Below, piece by piece: positions 34,382 to 42,756 of a stretch of 64,000 nt of DNA. The notes under the pieces were generated by a model. It was not told where the DNA came from. It did no database searches and saw nothing but the letters and a program-made list of their open reading frames with translations. A program made the position numbers and the translations under genes. The stretch is taken from positions 7,185-71,184 of the forward strand of contig CAZUVR010000020.1 in NCBI GenBank assembly GCA_964623815.1. The letters are read 5' to 3'. This stretch comes from Chroococcopsis sp964623815. Its GTDB lineage: Bacteria > Cyanobacteriota > Cyanobacteriia > Cyanobacteriales > Microcystaceae. Position 1 is the stretch's first letter. The number at the start of each line of letters is the position of its first letter.

Positions 34382-34873
34382 TCAATCGGGATTGACCCAC
34401 ATTAAATTCTGACCGAATTCTACCGGCTCACCGTTAGTAACGAGAATCTCCACTATCTGCCCCGAGATTTCTGATTCTATCTCGTTCATTAATTTCATCG
34501 CTTCGATGATACAAACGGTTTGCCCGGTGCGAATTTTCTCGTTCACTTCCACAAAGGGGGCTTCGTCTGGGGCAGGCGCTCGATAAAAAGTACCTACCAT
34601 CGGTGAAGTGATAGCCACCCATTTTTTATCGACAACTGGGCCTGTAGGTTCTGGTGTGACTGTTTCTGGTGAATTTGTCATTGGCAGGGTGACGTTATTG
34701 ACCTTATTAACGGGTGTTATCGTTTCGGGTATTACTGCTACAGACTGCGCGACTATATTCGTACCTTTACGCACCGTTAATTCTAAGTCTTCACTCTTGA
34801 GAATAAACTCTGTAATATCGGTTTGCCCGATCGTTGTCAACAGTTCTCGCAATTCGTTGTAGTTAATCGACAC
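34382..34873 (-). CDS. accB: Acetyl-CoA carboxylase biotin carboxyl carrier protein
   Basis: Carries the carboxyl group on biotin in fatty acid synthesis. The biotinyl lysine is in IEAMKLMNE (Lys127 in my numbering), in the C-terminal biotinyl domain beginning ITSPMVGTFYRAP. The N-terminal region SINYNELRELL is conserved, so I take the GTG at 34873 as start (163 residues); another GTG at 34888 is possible. The middle is a Pro/Thr/Val linker. It follows efp by 68 bases, the same efp-accB order as in other cyanobacteria. Confidence 0.95.
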   Translation of the reverse strand: MSINYNELRELLTTIGQTDITEFILKSEDLELTVRKGTNIVAQSVAVIPETITPVNKVNNVTLPMTNSPETVTPEPTGPVVDKKWVAITSPMVGTFYRAPAPDEAPFVEVNEKIRTGQTVCIIEAMKLMNEIESEISGQIVEILVTNGEPVEFGQNLMWVNPD

Positions 34874-34941
34874 TAATATTATCCCCACTCTGCAATATTA
34901 ATAGTTAGTTGCCCTATTGACAACTAACATGATTTATGGGA

Positions 34942-35499
34942 CTACTCGCGTCCTAAATAAGAACCATCTCGAGTATCTACCTTGATGCGCTCACCGATGG
35001 TTATGAACAAAGGCACCATAACCTGTGCGCCAGTTTCCATGATCGCGGGTTTCGAGCCGCCAGTGGCTGTATCCCCCTTAACACCGGGATCTGTTTCCGT
35101 CACTTCCAGAATTACGGAAGTAGGTAACTCTACCTCTAATACCTGCTCGTTCCAGAAGAGGATATTTACTTCCATTCCCTCTTTCAAAAATTTAGAGCGA
35201 TCGCCTAATTGTTGCGGTTGTAGGGTGGCTTCTTCAAAAGACTCCATATCCATGAACACGTATTGCTCACCCTCTTTGTAGGTGTGTTGCATGGTGCGTT
35301 TTTCGATCGTTGCTGAAGCAACAGTCTCACCGGCGCGGAAAGTTTTTTCGACCACGTTACCGGTCTGAACATTTTTAAGTTTAGTGCGGACGAAAGCCGA
35401 ACCCTTACCCGGTTTAACGTGGAGAAATTCCACCACACGCCAGACAGACCCATCAAGTTCTATCGTTGTACCGCTACGAAAATCGTTACTAGAAATCAT
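34942..35499 (-). CDS. efp: Elongation factor P
   Basis: Relieves ribosome stalling at polyproline stretches. The 185-residue protein shows the three-domain layout, the loop PGKGSAFVR with Lys32 (the residue modified in some bacteria) and the EFP signature near residues 150-170 (VTETDPGVKGDT). It is the first gene of efp-accB. The divergent cyclophilin gene starts 147 bases away. Confidence 0.96.
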   Translation of the reverse strand: MISSNDFRSGTTIELDGSVWRVVEFLHVKPGKGSAFVRTKLKNVQTGNVVEKTFRAGETVASATIEKRTMQHTYKEGEQYVFMDMESFEEATLQPQQLGDRSKFLKEGMEVNILFWNEQVLEVELPTSVILEVTETDPGVKGDTATGGSKPAIMETGAQVMVPLFITIGERIKVDTRDGSYLGRE

Positions 35500-35645
35500 G
35501 CAAGATTGCTTCAGCCAAAAAAGATCAACATTATATTGTACAGGAAAGAGAGAGACAAAAGTAAAAACCTATTTCCTATTGACAAGTGTGGAGTGAACAG
35601 CCTACAAGTAGGTTTGGATAGGCGTGGCAATCAATCGAGGAATTT

Positions 35646-36773
35646 ATGAACAGAAAACCCTATTTTGCTTGGGACAGATTAAAAACATTACTAAAAACTA
35701 CGGTAACGCTGTTAACTTTGACCCTTATATCTTTGGGACTAAGTGCTAAAATGGCTCTAGCCGCTCCCCTGTTGGCGGTTTTAGCCCAGGGCGACGCAGT
35801 AACCGATCCGACGGCTATATTAAGAAACGCTTTACCGATCGATAATAAACCGGTCAGACAACTACAGGCCTCGCTCGAAGATATTCCTAAATACCTCCGC
35901 GCTAAGCGTTGGAGTCCTATCAAAAAAGACGTTAAAGACGCGGGTTATATTCTCAATACGAAAACCGAAGCCATTTTGGCTAGCGTACCCGACGATCGCA
36001 AGCCACAAGCTCAAGCTCTTTTAGACTCGATAAAAGAGAGCATCAAATCTCTCAACGAAGCGGTAGAGGCAAAAGATAAAGATAAAGTCTGGACTACCCG
36101 CCGGGAAATCCTCAACGGGATTACTGAAGTAGAAGAATTGATGATCACCGGCTTTCCTTTCGAGGTGCCCGAAGAGTACGCTAATTTGCCCCAACTGAAA
36201 GGACGGGCTACGGTAGAGATGGAAACCACTAAAGGCACAATGACTATAGTAGTAGATGGCTACAGTGCCCCTGTTAATGCTGGTAATTTTGTTGATTTAG
36301 TCCAGAGAGGATTTTATAATGGCTTACCCTTCATTCGCTCCGAAGATAATTTCGTGGTGCAGAGTGGTGATCCCGCAGGCCCGGAAGATGGGTTTATCGA
36401 TCCCAAGACTAAACAGTACAGAGCTATCCCCTTAGAAATTCTCGTTCGGGGTGATAAAGAACCCACCTACGGCATGACGCTAGAAGAGGCGGGGATTTAC
36501 TTACCGGATCTGGCTTTACCCTTTAACGCTTTCGGTGCGGTAGCTCTAGCGCGTCCGGACACTGATGCTAATCGGGGTTCCTCTCAGTTTTTCTTCTTCA
36601 AGTTCGATAACGAATTAACACCCCCTGGCTTTAACTTGATGGATGGACGTTATTCGGTTTTCGGTTATGTGGTTCAGGGCAAGGAAGTATTAGAAGAACT
36701 GACGGACAAAGATAAGATCATCTCGGCTAAGGTCGTCTACGGTGCCGATAATTTAGTGGAACCTAAGGTTTAG
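35646..36773 (+). CDS. Thylakoid-lumen cyclophilin-like protein (TLP40/CYP38 homologue)
   Basis: A 375-residue protein with an N-terminal signal sequence (about 1-40, ending ALAAPLL), a helical domain (about 60-185, with LEDIPKYLRAKRWSPIKKD) and a C-terminal cyclophilin domain (about 195-370, with GNFVDLVQRGFYNG and SSQFFFF). This layout is that of plant CYP38/TLP40 and its cyanobacterial homologue, needed for assembly and repair of photosystem II. In that family isomerase activity is weak or absent, so annotation as an active peptidyl-prolyl isomerase should be cautious. It is divergent from efp and convergent with nrtD. Confidence 0.88.
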   Translation: MNRKPYFAWDRLKTLLKTTVTLLTLTLISLGLSAKMALAAPLLAVLAQGDAVTDPTAILRNALPIDNKPVRQLQASLEDIPKYLRAKRWSPIKKDVKDAGYILNTKTEAILASVPDDRKPQAQALLDSIKESIKSLNEAVEAKDKDKVWTTRREILNGITEVEELMITGFPFEVPEEYANLPQLKGRATVEMETTKGTMTIVVDGYSAPVNAGNFVDLVQRGFYNGLPFIRSEDNFVVQSGDPAGPEDGFIDPKTKQYRAIPLEILVRGDKEPTYGMTLEEAGIYLPDLALPFNAFGAVALARPDTDANRGSSQFFFFKFDNELTPPGFNLMDGRYSVFGYVVQGKEVLEELTDKDKIISAKVVYGADNLVEPKV

Positions 36774-36792
36774 CGACGAGACTCGGTAGGAA

Positions 36793-36925
36793 AGGGGGTT
36801 GGGAATTCGGAATTGGGAGTTAGAGGGAGAAAACCGGAATTCCCGATGAAACGGGTTTATTGATGAATGCTGCTTTTCCACGCTTTATCAAGCCCCAATT
36901 CCCAACTCCTAACTCCTAAATCCCC
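36793..36925. repeat. Inverted pair of heptameric repeat tracts between cyclophilin gene and nrtD
   Basis: G-rich TTGGGAATT/GGAATTGGGAGTTAG units (36798-36825) face C-rich CCCCAATTCCCAACTCC/TAACTCC units (36893-36920), so the whole can fold into a long imperfect hairpin. A TTTATTGATGAATGCTGC-like middle resembles the middle of the nrtC-nrtB repeat block. It fills the convergent spacer and may act as a bidirectional terminator. Confidence 0.65.
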
Positions 36926-36926
36926 C

Positions 36927-37925
36927 CTAACGTTTAGCTGGTGCTGAACTTGAGGGAGCGGGGCTACTTGCCGGTTTAGTCGTGAACATTTGGAAGAGAC
37001 TAAAGCCTACAAATGCGGCTAGAGCTACTCCGCCGATCGCGGCGAGTATTTTCGCTCCCTTACGAGGATCAGGCGTTTCGACGCTATCTTCTTCCGGATC
37101 TTCGCTATGGGCAAAACGATGATAGAGGAAGTCTAGGGCATAATTACGCAGTTCGTAATAACGGGGATCTTCTGTAATCCTAGACCGAACTCGGGGGCGA
37201 GAAAAGGGGATAGTGAGAATTTCCCCGATTTTAGCCGAGGGGCCGTTAGTCATCATCACCAAGCGATCGCTCAAGAACAGCGCTTCGTCAATATCGTGGG
37301 TGATCATCAGGACAGTTAAATTATTTTCCCGCCAGATTTTTAACAATTCTTCCTGTAATTCCTCTTTGGTGATCGCGTCTAAAGCGCCGAAAGGTTCATC
37401 GAGGATCAGGATTTGCGGGCGGATGGCAAGGGCGCGGGCGATCGCTACCCGCTGTTTCATACCCCCCGATAATTGGGCTGGTTTTTTCTGTGCGGCTTCT
37501 GTCAATCCCACCATCGCTAAATTCTGCTCGACGATGGCAACTTTTTCCTCGTGAGTCTTTTCGGGATATACCGAGTTAACGGCGATGTAAACGTTCTCGA
37601 AAGCGGTTTTCCAGGGGAGCAGACAGTAGTTTTGAAATACCATCATGCGATCGGGCCCGGGGGCCGTCACTTTCTTGTCTTCTAATAATATCTCTCCCGT
37701 AGTGGGTTGAGAAAATCCTGCCACCATGTTCAGTAAAGTAGACTTACCACAGCCTGAGTGACCTATAATACAGATGAACTCACCATGATTGACGGTTAAA
37801 TCTACACCGTCGAGGACGGTATAAACGCCGTTGCTGGTGGGGTAGGATTTAGATACACCCTTAACACTGAGTAATTGTTGCTTATTTTCCGTTAATTGTG
37901 CGGTCATTTTATTGCTAGTCTGCAT
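36927..37925 (-). CDS. nrtD: Nitrate transport ATP-binding protein NrtD with C-terminal membrane anchor
   Basis: ATPase subunit of the NrtABCD nitrate/nitrite importer. Walker A is GHSGCGKST, the ABC signature LSGGMKQR and Walker B ILILDEPFGALD; the tail RYYELRNYALDFLYHR is typical of NrtD. At 332 residues it has about 45 residues beyond this: a basic-flanked hydrophobic helix (about 292-314, AAIGGVALAAFVGF) and a Pro/Ser/Ala-rich end. This would tether the ATPase to the membrane. It starts seven bases after the nrtC stop and ends the operon. Confidence 0.94.
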   Translation of the reverse strand: MQTSNKMTAQLTENKQQLLSVKGVSKSYPTSNGVYTVLDGVDLTVNHGEFICIIGHSGCGKSTLLNMVAGFSQPTTGEILLEDKKVTAPGPDRMMVFQNYCLLPWKTAFENVYIAVNSVYPEKTHEEKVAIVEQNLAMVGLTEAAQKKPAQLSGGMKQRVAIARALAIRPQILILDEPFGALDAITKEELQEELLKIWRENNLTVLMITHDIDEALFLSDRLVMMTNGPSAKIGEILTIPFSRPRVRSRITEDPRYYELRNYALDFLYHRFAHSEDPEEDSVETPDPRKGAKILAAIGGVALAAFVGFSLFQMFTTKPASSPAPSSSAPAKR

Positions 37926-37932
37926 AAGTCTT

Positions 37933-39936
37933 TTAGGGATTAACTTCGGAGAGGGGATTATCTAAGAGAATTTCGCTAACGCGGTAGTCACGACGGATGG
38001 AAAAACGTTCTAGGTAAGCGATCGGATCATCGGGATTAAAGACCATACCATCGAAGAGAGAGAAGCTATGACGGGAGTTTTCCATATCTGGTAAATTTAA
38101 CTGACGACAGGCTTCGCTGAATAAGTCACTACGGCGCACCCTTTCTAAAATTTCCACCCAGTTACGGGGGAAGGGAGCGTAACCCCATCGGGCGAGTTGG
38201 GTGAGTATCCATAAATCCTCGGCTCTGCCTGGGCAGTTAGCCTGATCCACGTAGAATTGATAGAAACGGTTGATATTCTCTTTGACTCCGCCTCGATCGT
38301 AAGGATCGACGAAGCCAGGGCGAGTATACTCAGGCAATGAACCTACATAGTGAGGCTGACATAGCATCCCCACTATTTCCTCGCGGTTGCGTCTATCGTC
38401 GCAGTATTCGCAGGCTCTAAGCAACGCCCGAACCAGGGCGATATGAGTTTGGGGATACATAGCTGACCAATCTTCCCTGATACCGAGAACTTTTTCCGGG
38501 TGTCCGGGCCATATATCTAAGTCGGTGGCTACTATATAGCCCAATTCTTCCCCTACGGCGCGGGAGTTCCAAGGTTCACCGACGCAGTAGCCTTCAATAT
38601 TTCCGCTCTTGAGATGGGATACCATTAAGGGTGGGGAAATCATCGTCAGGCTCACGTCTCGATCGGGGTCAATACCTCCAGAGGCTAACCAGTAGCGTAA
38701 CATGAGATTGTGCATGGAAGAGGGATGCACTACCCCGAAGGTGGCTATTTTATCGGGATTCTGACTCAATGCCATTTTTAAATCGGCTACCGTTTCCACT
38801 CCCATCTCTTTGAAATGATTGTTGAGGGTGATGGCGTTACCGTTCCTGCTCAGTACAAGTGCATTAATGATGGGGATAGAGGGTTTATTACCCGCGCCGA
38901 TAGTCATGGCGAGGGGCATCCCCGCCACCATCTGGGCCGCGTCTAATCTTCTTTCTGCTACACCCTGCGCTATGGCTTTCCAGCTCGGCTCTCGGATTAA
39001 GTTAACCTGTTCAAATCCTTCTTCTTGGAAGAAACCTTTTTCTTGGGCGACGACTAGTGGGGCGCAGTCGGTGAGGGGTATAAAACCGATGTCGAGAATA
39101 GTTTTCTCGATGCCGTTGCTTGAGAATGGGGTGGCTGGAATCTGTACCACCTGCTTAACCCGTTTTTGTTGGTTGAGGAAGTATACCATCTCGTTACGCA
39201 GTCCGTAATATTGAGGGTGATTGACTACCTCTAAGCGTTTACGAGGGCGGGGAATCGGTACTTCCAAAATCTGACCGATGTGGGCAGCAGGGCCTGTGGT
39301 TAACATTACCACTCGATCGGACAGTAATAAGGCTTCGTCTACATCGTGCGTCACCATGATACAAGTGACATGATTTTCCTCGACGATTTCCATCAGTCTC
39401 TCTTGTAGACTACCCCGGGTGAGCGCGTCTAATGCGCCGAAAGGTTCATCGAGTAATAGAACTTTGGGACGTAAGGAGAGGGCACGGGCGATCGCTACCC
39501 TCTGTTTCATCCCCCCCGATAGTTCCCCAGGTAGCTTATTGGCGGCGTGGCGCAGGTGTACCATATCGATGCTCTGCTCGATGATGCCTTTACGTTCGCC
39601 CTTGGGTAAGTGTTTTAAGACTCGATTCACGCCGAGGGCGATGTTTTCTCGCACCGTCAGCCAAGGGAGGAGAGAGTAGTTCTGGAATACTACCATGCGA
39701 TCGGGCCCCGGTTCGGTAATCTGTTTACCTTCGAGAACTACGCCCCCAGTAGTGGGAGAATCAAGCCCTGCCACCATGTTGAGTAGGGTTGATTTACCGC
39801 AACCAGAATGACCGATGAGGGAAACGAATTCACCTTTATTAATTTTTAGCTCGATATTTTTCAGGGCGATATATTGACCGCCATCAGGGAGAGAAAAGAC
39901 TTTATCTAAGTGATCGATTTCTATAAATGCTGACAT
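37933..39936 (-). CDS. nrtC: Nitrate transport protein NrtC (ATPase fused to solute-binding-like domain)
   Basis: Second ATPase of the nitrate importer. Residues 1-255 are the ABC ATPase (GHSGCGKST, LSGGMKQR, VLLLDEPFGALD). Residues about 283-667 are a cytoplasmic domain homologous to the NrtA binding protein (IPLTDCAPLVVAQEKGFF, EGYCVGEPWN). In cyanobacteria this regulatory domain mediates inhibition of nitrate uptake by ammonium, through PII. The 667-residue length is normal for NrtC. Confidence 0.96.
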   Translation of the reverse strand: MSAFIEIDHLDKVFSLPDGGQYIALKNIELKINKGEFVSLIGHSGCGKSTLLNMVAGLDSPTTGGVVLEGKQITEPGPDRMVVFQNYSLLPWLTVRENIALGVNRVLKHLPKGERKGIIEQSIDMVHLRHAANKLPGELSGGMKQRVAIARALSLRPKVLLLDEPFGALDALTRGSLQERLMEIVEENHVTCIMVTHDVDEALLLSDRVVMLTTGPAAHIGQILEVPIPRPRKRLEVVNHPQYYGLRNEMVYFLNQQKRVKQVVQIPATPFSSNGIEKTILDIGFIPLTDCAPLVVAQEKGFFQEEGFEQVNLIREPSWKAIAQGVAERRLDAAQMVAGMPLAMTIGAGNKPSIPIINALVLSRNGNAITLNNHFKEMGVETVADLKMALSQNPDKIATFGVVHPSSMHNLMLRYWLASGGIDPDRDVSLTMISPPLMVSHLKSGNIEGYCVGEPWNSRAVGEELGYIVATDLDIWPGHPEKVLGIREDWSAMYPQTHIALVRALLRACEYCDDRRNREEIVGMLCQPHYVGSLPEYTRPGFVDPYDRGGVKENINRFYQFYVDQANCPGRAEDLWILTQLARWGYAPFPRNWVEILERVRRSDLFSEACRQLNLPDMENSRHSFSLFDGMVFNPDDPIAYLERFSIRRDYRVSEILLDNPLSEVNP

Positions 39937-39950
39937 GATTTTTATGGGGC

Positions 39951-40140
39951 TGGGAGTTGGGAGTTGGGAGTGCGCCGCTCAGTTGGGAGTGCGCCGCTCA
40001 GTTGGGAGTGCGCCGCTCAGTTGGGAGTTGGGAATTGGGAATTGGGATTTGGGAATTGGGAGTGCGCCGCTCAGTTGGGAGTTGGGAGTTTATAAATAGG
40101 TGCTTAGCCAATCCCCAATTCCTAACTCCTATCCCCCAAT
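39951..40140. repeat. Tandem repeat block between nrtB and nrtC
   Basis: Three exact copies of a 19-bp unit (AGTTGGGAGTGCGCCGCTC) start at 39962, 39981 and 40000, with a fourth partial copy near 40058-40072. They are embedded in TTGGGAG/TTGGGAATT heptamers. A C-rich reverse tract (40110-40140) lets the block fold back around a TTTATAAATAGGTGCTTAGCC-like centre. It fills the 206-base spacer inside the nrt operon, where the message must cross it. Confidence 0.85.
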
Positions 40141-40142
40141 TC

Positions 40143-40973
40143 CTATTTCTTTTCTGGGGGGACGACTAGAGAACCAATACTGCCTACCAAGCGATCGAGC
40201 AAGAAGCCCACTATACCCACATAAACTAGGGCGAGGATGATTTCACTCAACATGGAACTATTCCAGGCATCCCAGATAAAGAAGCCGATTCCCACACCAC
40301 CAATTAACATTTCCGCCGCTACGATCGCCAACCAAGATAAACCTATCCCTATTCTCAATCCAGTGAATACGTAGGGAACGGTAGCGGGAAATAACACATT
40401 AGTAAAATATTCTATTTTTGATAGTTTAAGCACTTTGGAAACATTCTTATAATCCTGCGGTACTTGTTGCACCCCTACCGCCGTATTGATAATAATTGGC
40501 CAGATAGCGGTAATAAAAATTACGAAGATAGCGGAAGGTTCGTTATTACGAAAAGCGGCCAGAGAAATCGGTAGCCAGGCGAGAGGGGGAACCGTTCGTA
40601 AGATTTGGAAAATTGGGTCGATCGAATTATAAACTAAAGCACTACTGCCGATTAGAATGCCCAGAGCGATACCAGCGATCGCCGCTAAACTAAATCCAAC
40701 CGCTACCCTTTGTAAACTAGCTAAAATTTGCCAGAACAAACCTTTATCTGTACCCCCGTTATCGAAGAAGGGGTCAAAAATTAGTTCGTGAGTGTCTTGA
40801 AAAACCCTAATCGGGCTTGGAATTGCTGAATCTGGACTCCAACAAAATATTTGCCAGATAGTTAATAAGATTAATAAAGCCAATAAAGGAGAAAGTATTT
40901 TAGGGTAACTTTTTTGTAGTAACTTAACCCATTGATTAGATTTGGAACGACGGGGAACAGAAGATATAGCCAT
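40143..40973 (-). CDS. nrtB: Nitrate transport permease NrtB
   Basis: Integral membrane subunit of the nitrate/nitrite importer. The protein shows about six helices and the binding-protein-dependent permease signature with the EAA-like loop (NVSKVLKLSKIEYFTNVLFPATVP). I place the start at the ATG at 40973 (276 residues). The frame is open 20 codons further up, but that part is encoded by the heptameric repeat tract and is unlikely to be translated. The spacers to nrtA and nrtC both hold repeats. Confidence 0.95.
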   Translation of the reverse strand: MAISSVPRRSKSNQWVKLLQKSYPKILSPLLALLILLTIWQIFCWSPDSAIPSPIRVFQDTHELIFDPFFDNGGTDKGLFWQILASLQRVAVGFSLAAIAGIALGILIGSSALVYNSIDPIFQILRTVPPLAWLPISLAAFRNNEPSAIFVIFITAIWPIIINTAVGVQQVPQDYKNVSKVLKLSKIEYFTNVLFPATVPYVFTGLRIGIGLSWLAIVAAEMLIGGVGIGFFIWDAWNSSMLSEIILALVYVGIVGFLLDRLVGSIGSLVVPPEKK

Positions 40974-40983
40974 ATTAGATGAT

Positions 40984-41019
40984 AGGGGGATTTGGGAATA
41001 GGGAGTCGAGAGTTGGGGG
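40984..41019. repeat. Heptameric repeat tract between nrtA and nrtB
   Basis: Degenerate units (TTTGGGAATAGGGAGTC, GAGAGTTGGGGG) of the dispersed GGGAGT family lie in the 70-base nrtA-nrtB spacer. Confidence 0.6.
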
Positions 41020-41043
41020 ATATTTTCCCCCAATCAATGAAGT

Positions 41044-42393
41044 TTAAGCTTTTTTAATTTTGAGAGATTTCAAGTAAGCTGCGGGATTTTCGGGGTCGAA
41101 TTTAACGCCATCAAAGAAAGTTTCTACCCCGCGAGAAGAAGTGCTGGGAATTTCTGCCTCTGCTACGCCGACAGCTTTAGCCGCTTCTCTCCAAATATCC
41201 TCACGGTTGACTTTATCTACTAAGACTTTGACATCGGTATCGGCTGGAATATAGCCCCAGCGTATTTCCTCGGTCATAAACCAGGTATCGTGGCTCTTAT
41301 AAGGGAAAGAAGCGTTATCAGCCCAGAATTTCATCGCTACAGGGCTATTTTCTACCTTACGCCCGTTACCGTAGTCGATATTACCCTGTAGGCGACCTAA
41401 TATATCTTCGGGTTTAATTTTTAACCACTCACGTTTTGAGATGATTTCTGCCATCTCTTTTTTGTTTTCCGCTTTGTCGCACCACTGTTGAGCTTCGATA
41501 ATGGCCATTGTTAAGGCTTTAGCGGCTTTGGGGTGTTTGTCTACCCAGTCGGCTCTGAGTGTGAAAGCTTTTTCAGGATGGTCTTTCCAAAGTTCACCCG
41601 TGGTTAATGCCGTGTAACCTAGATTTTGTGCGACTAGTTGGGCGTTCCAGGGTTCGCCTACGCAGAAAGCTTCCATCGTGCCTACTTTCATATTAGCTAC
41701 CATCTGTGCAGGAGGAACGACGATAAGGGATAAATCTTGATTGGGGTTGATGCCCCCAGAAGCTAGCCAATAGCGCATCCAAAGATCATGAGTACCCCCA
41801 GGGAAAGTAACAGCCGCTTTGATCTCTTTACCAGAGGCTTTAGATTTTAGGAAAACCTCTTTCAGGGGGCTACTATCAGTGTTAATTTTTAGGTCAGCTT
41901 TACTGTTAGTTACCGAAATAGCCTGTCCGTTTGTATTCAAACGGGCGAGAATGTACATGGGAACCGGCTGTTTAGTAATCTTACCTAGCGTCATCAAGTA
42001 GGGCATGGGCGAGAGAATGTGAGCTCCATCAATCCCGTTACCTCCCGAGCCTAATTCTAGATTGTCTCTGGTGGCAGCCCAAGAAGCCTGTTTTAAGACT
42101 TCCACATCTGGCATACCGTGTTTAGCGAAGAAGCCTTTTTCTTTAGCTATGATCAGGGGCGCAGAGTCTGTCAGTGCAATAAATCCTAATTTAGCCGTGG
42201 TTACTTCGGGCGCTTCTGCGGCTCCCGTCGCCGCCGGGGTAGTTCCCGCATTAGTAGCGGTATTGTCGGCTGTAGCATTGTTAGCGGTTGGACTGTTACC
42301 ACTTTGAGAACCGGCACAACCGTGTAGGATAGCAGTACCTAGAGCGGTAGCCCCAGCAGTTAGAATGAATTTGCGTCTAGAAAGTTGACTCAT
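41044..42393 (-). CDS. nrtA: Nitrate-binding lipoprotein NrtA
   Basis: Periplasmic, membrane-anchored binding protein for nitrate and nitrite. The N-terminus has a twin-arginine-like SRRKF motif and a lipobox with Cys26 (AILHGC), then an Ala/Thr/Asn-rich linker (about 30-60). The binding domain begins TAKLGFIALTDSAPLIIAKEKGFF and contains FPGGTHDLWMRYWLASGG and AFCVGEPWN. Length 449 is typical. It is the first gene of nrtABCD; nirA, which often precedes it in cyanobacteria, is not present. An NtcA-type promoter lies upstream. Confidence 0.96.
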   Translation of the reverse strand: MSQLSRRKFILTAGATALGTAILHGCAGSQSGNSPTANNATADNTATNAGTTPAATGAAEAPEVTTAKLGFIALTDSAPLIIAKEKGFFAKHGMPDVEVLKQASWAATRDNLELGSGGNGIDGAHILSPMPYLMTLGKITKQPVPMYILARLNTNGQAISVTNSKADLKINTDSSPLKEVFLKSKASGKEIKAAVTFPGGTHDLWMRYWLASGGINPNQDLSLIVVPPAQMVANMKVGTMEAFCVGEPWNAQLVAQNLGYTALTTGELWKDHPEKAFTLRADWVDKHPKAAKALTMAIIEAQQWCDKAENKKEMAEIISKREWLKIKPEDILGRLQGNIDYGNGRKVENSPVAMKFWADNASFPYKSHDTWFMTEEIRWGYIPADTDVKVLVDKVNREDIWREAAKAVGVAEAEIPSTSSRGVETFFDGVKFDPENPAAYLKSLKIKKA

Positions 42394-42756
42394 GATGAAG
42401 ATGAATTGTGAATAAAAATAATGTTCTGATTGTTAATTTCAGTCCAGTTACTTACTGACTCACTCTCTCTATTTCAATCTCTCAAAAGCCTATTAATACT
42501 AGTTTCTGGTGAGGTTTACTGCACTGAAAGAGTCTCTTTATGAGCGTTTTTTTTGTAAGTAATTGATATTAAATTTACAGTCTTTAAACAGAAAAATCGT
42601 ATAGATTGTTACAAAATATTTCTAGTCATGCAAATTAAACATATCAAAATGAGACTAACGCATAAAGCTGGGGCTGACAGGTAAGCAATAAGAAAGTAGG
42701 CAAGAGTGCTATAAATAGATGAGGAGACTAATAAGGGTTAAATAGAGGAGATAGAC
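42394..42756. promoter_or_regulatory. nrtA upstream region with perfect NtcA site and -10 box
   Basis: The 363-base spacer between divergent nrtA and the Wzz-like gene contains GTA-N8-TAC at 42599-42612, the exact NtcA consensus. On the minus strand, 21 bases further, stands TAAATT (42572-42577), a TA-N3-T box at the spacing of NtcA-activated class II promoters. Transcription would start near 42565, leaving a leader of about 170 bases before nrtA. A TATAAATAGATGAGGAG stretch and ribosome site GGAG serve the other side. Confidence 0.85.

Noticed and set aside
39962..40072. CRISPR array
   Set aside because: The 19-bp copies are directly adjacent with no spacers and no cas gene is present; it is a tandem repeat.
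40974..41033. Twenty-codon N-terminal extension of NrtB
   Set aside because: It is encoded by the heptameric repeat tract and is absent from the normal NrtB layout.
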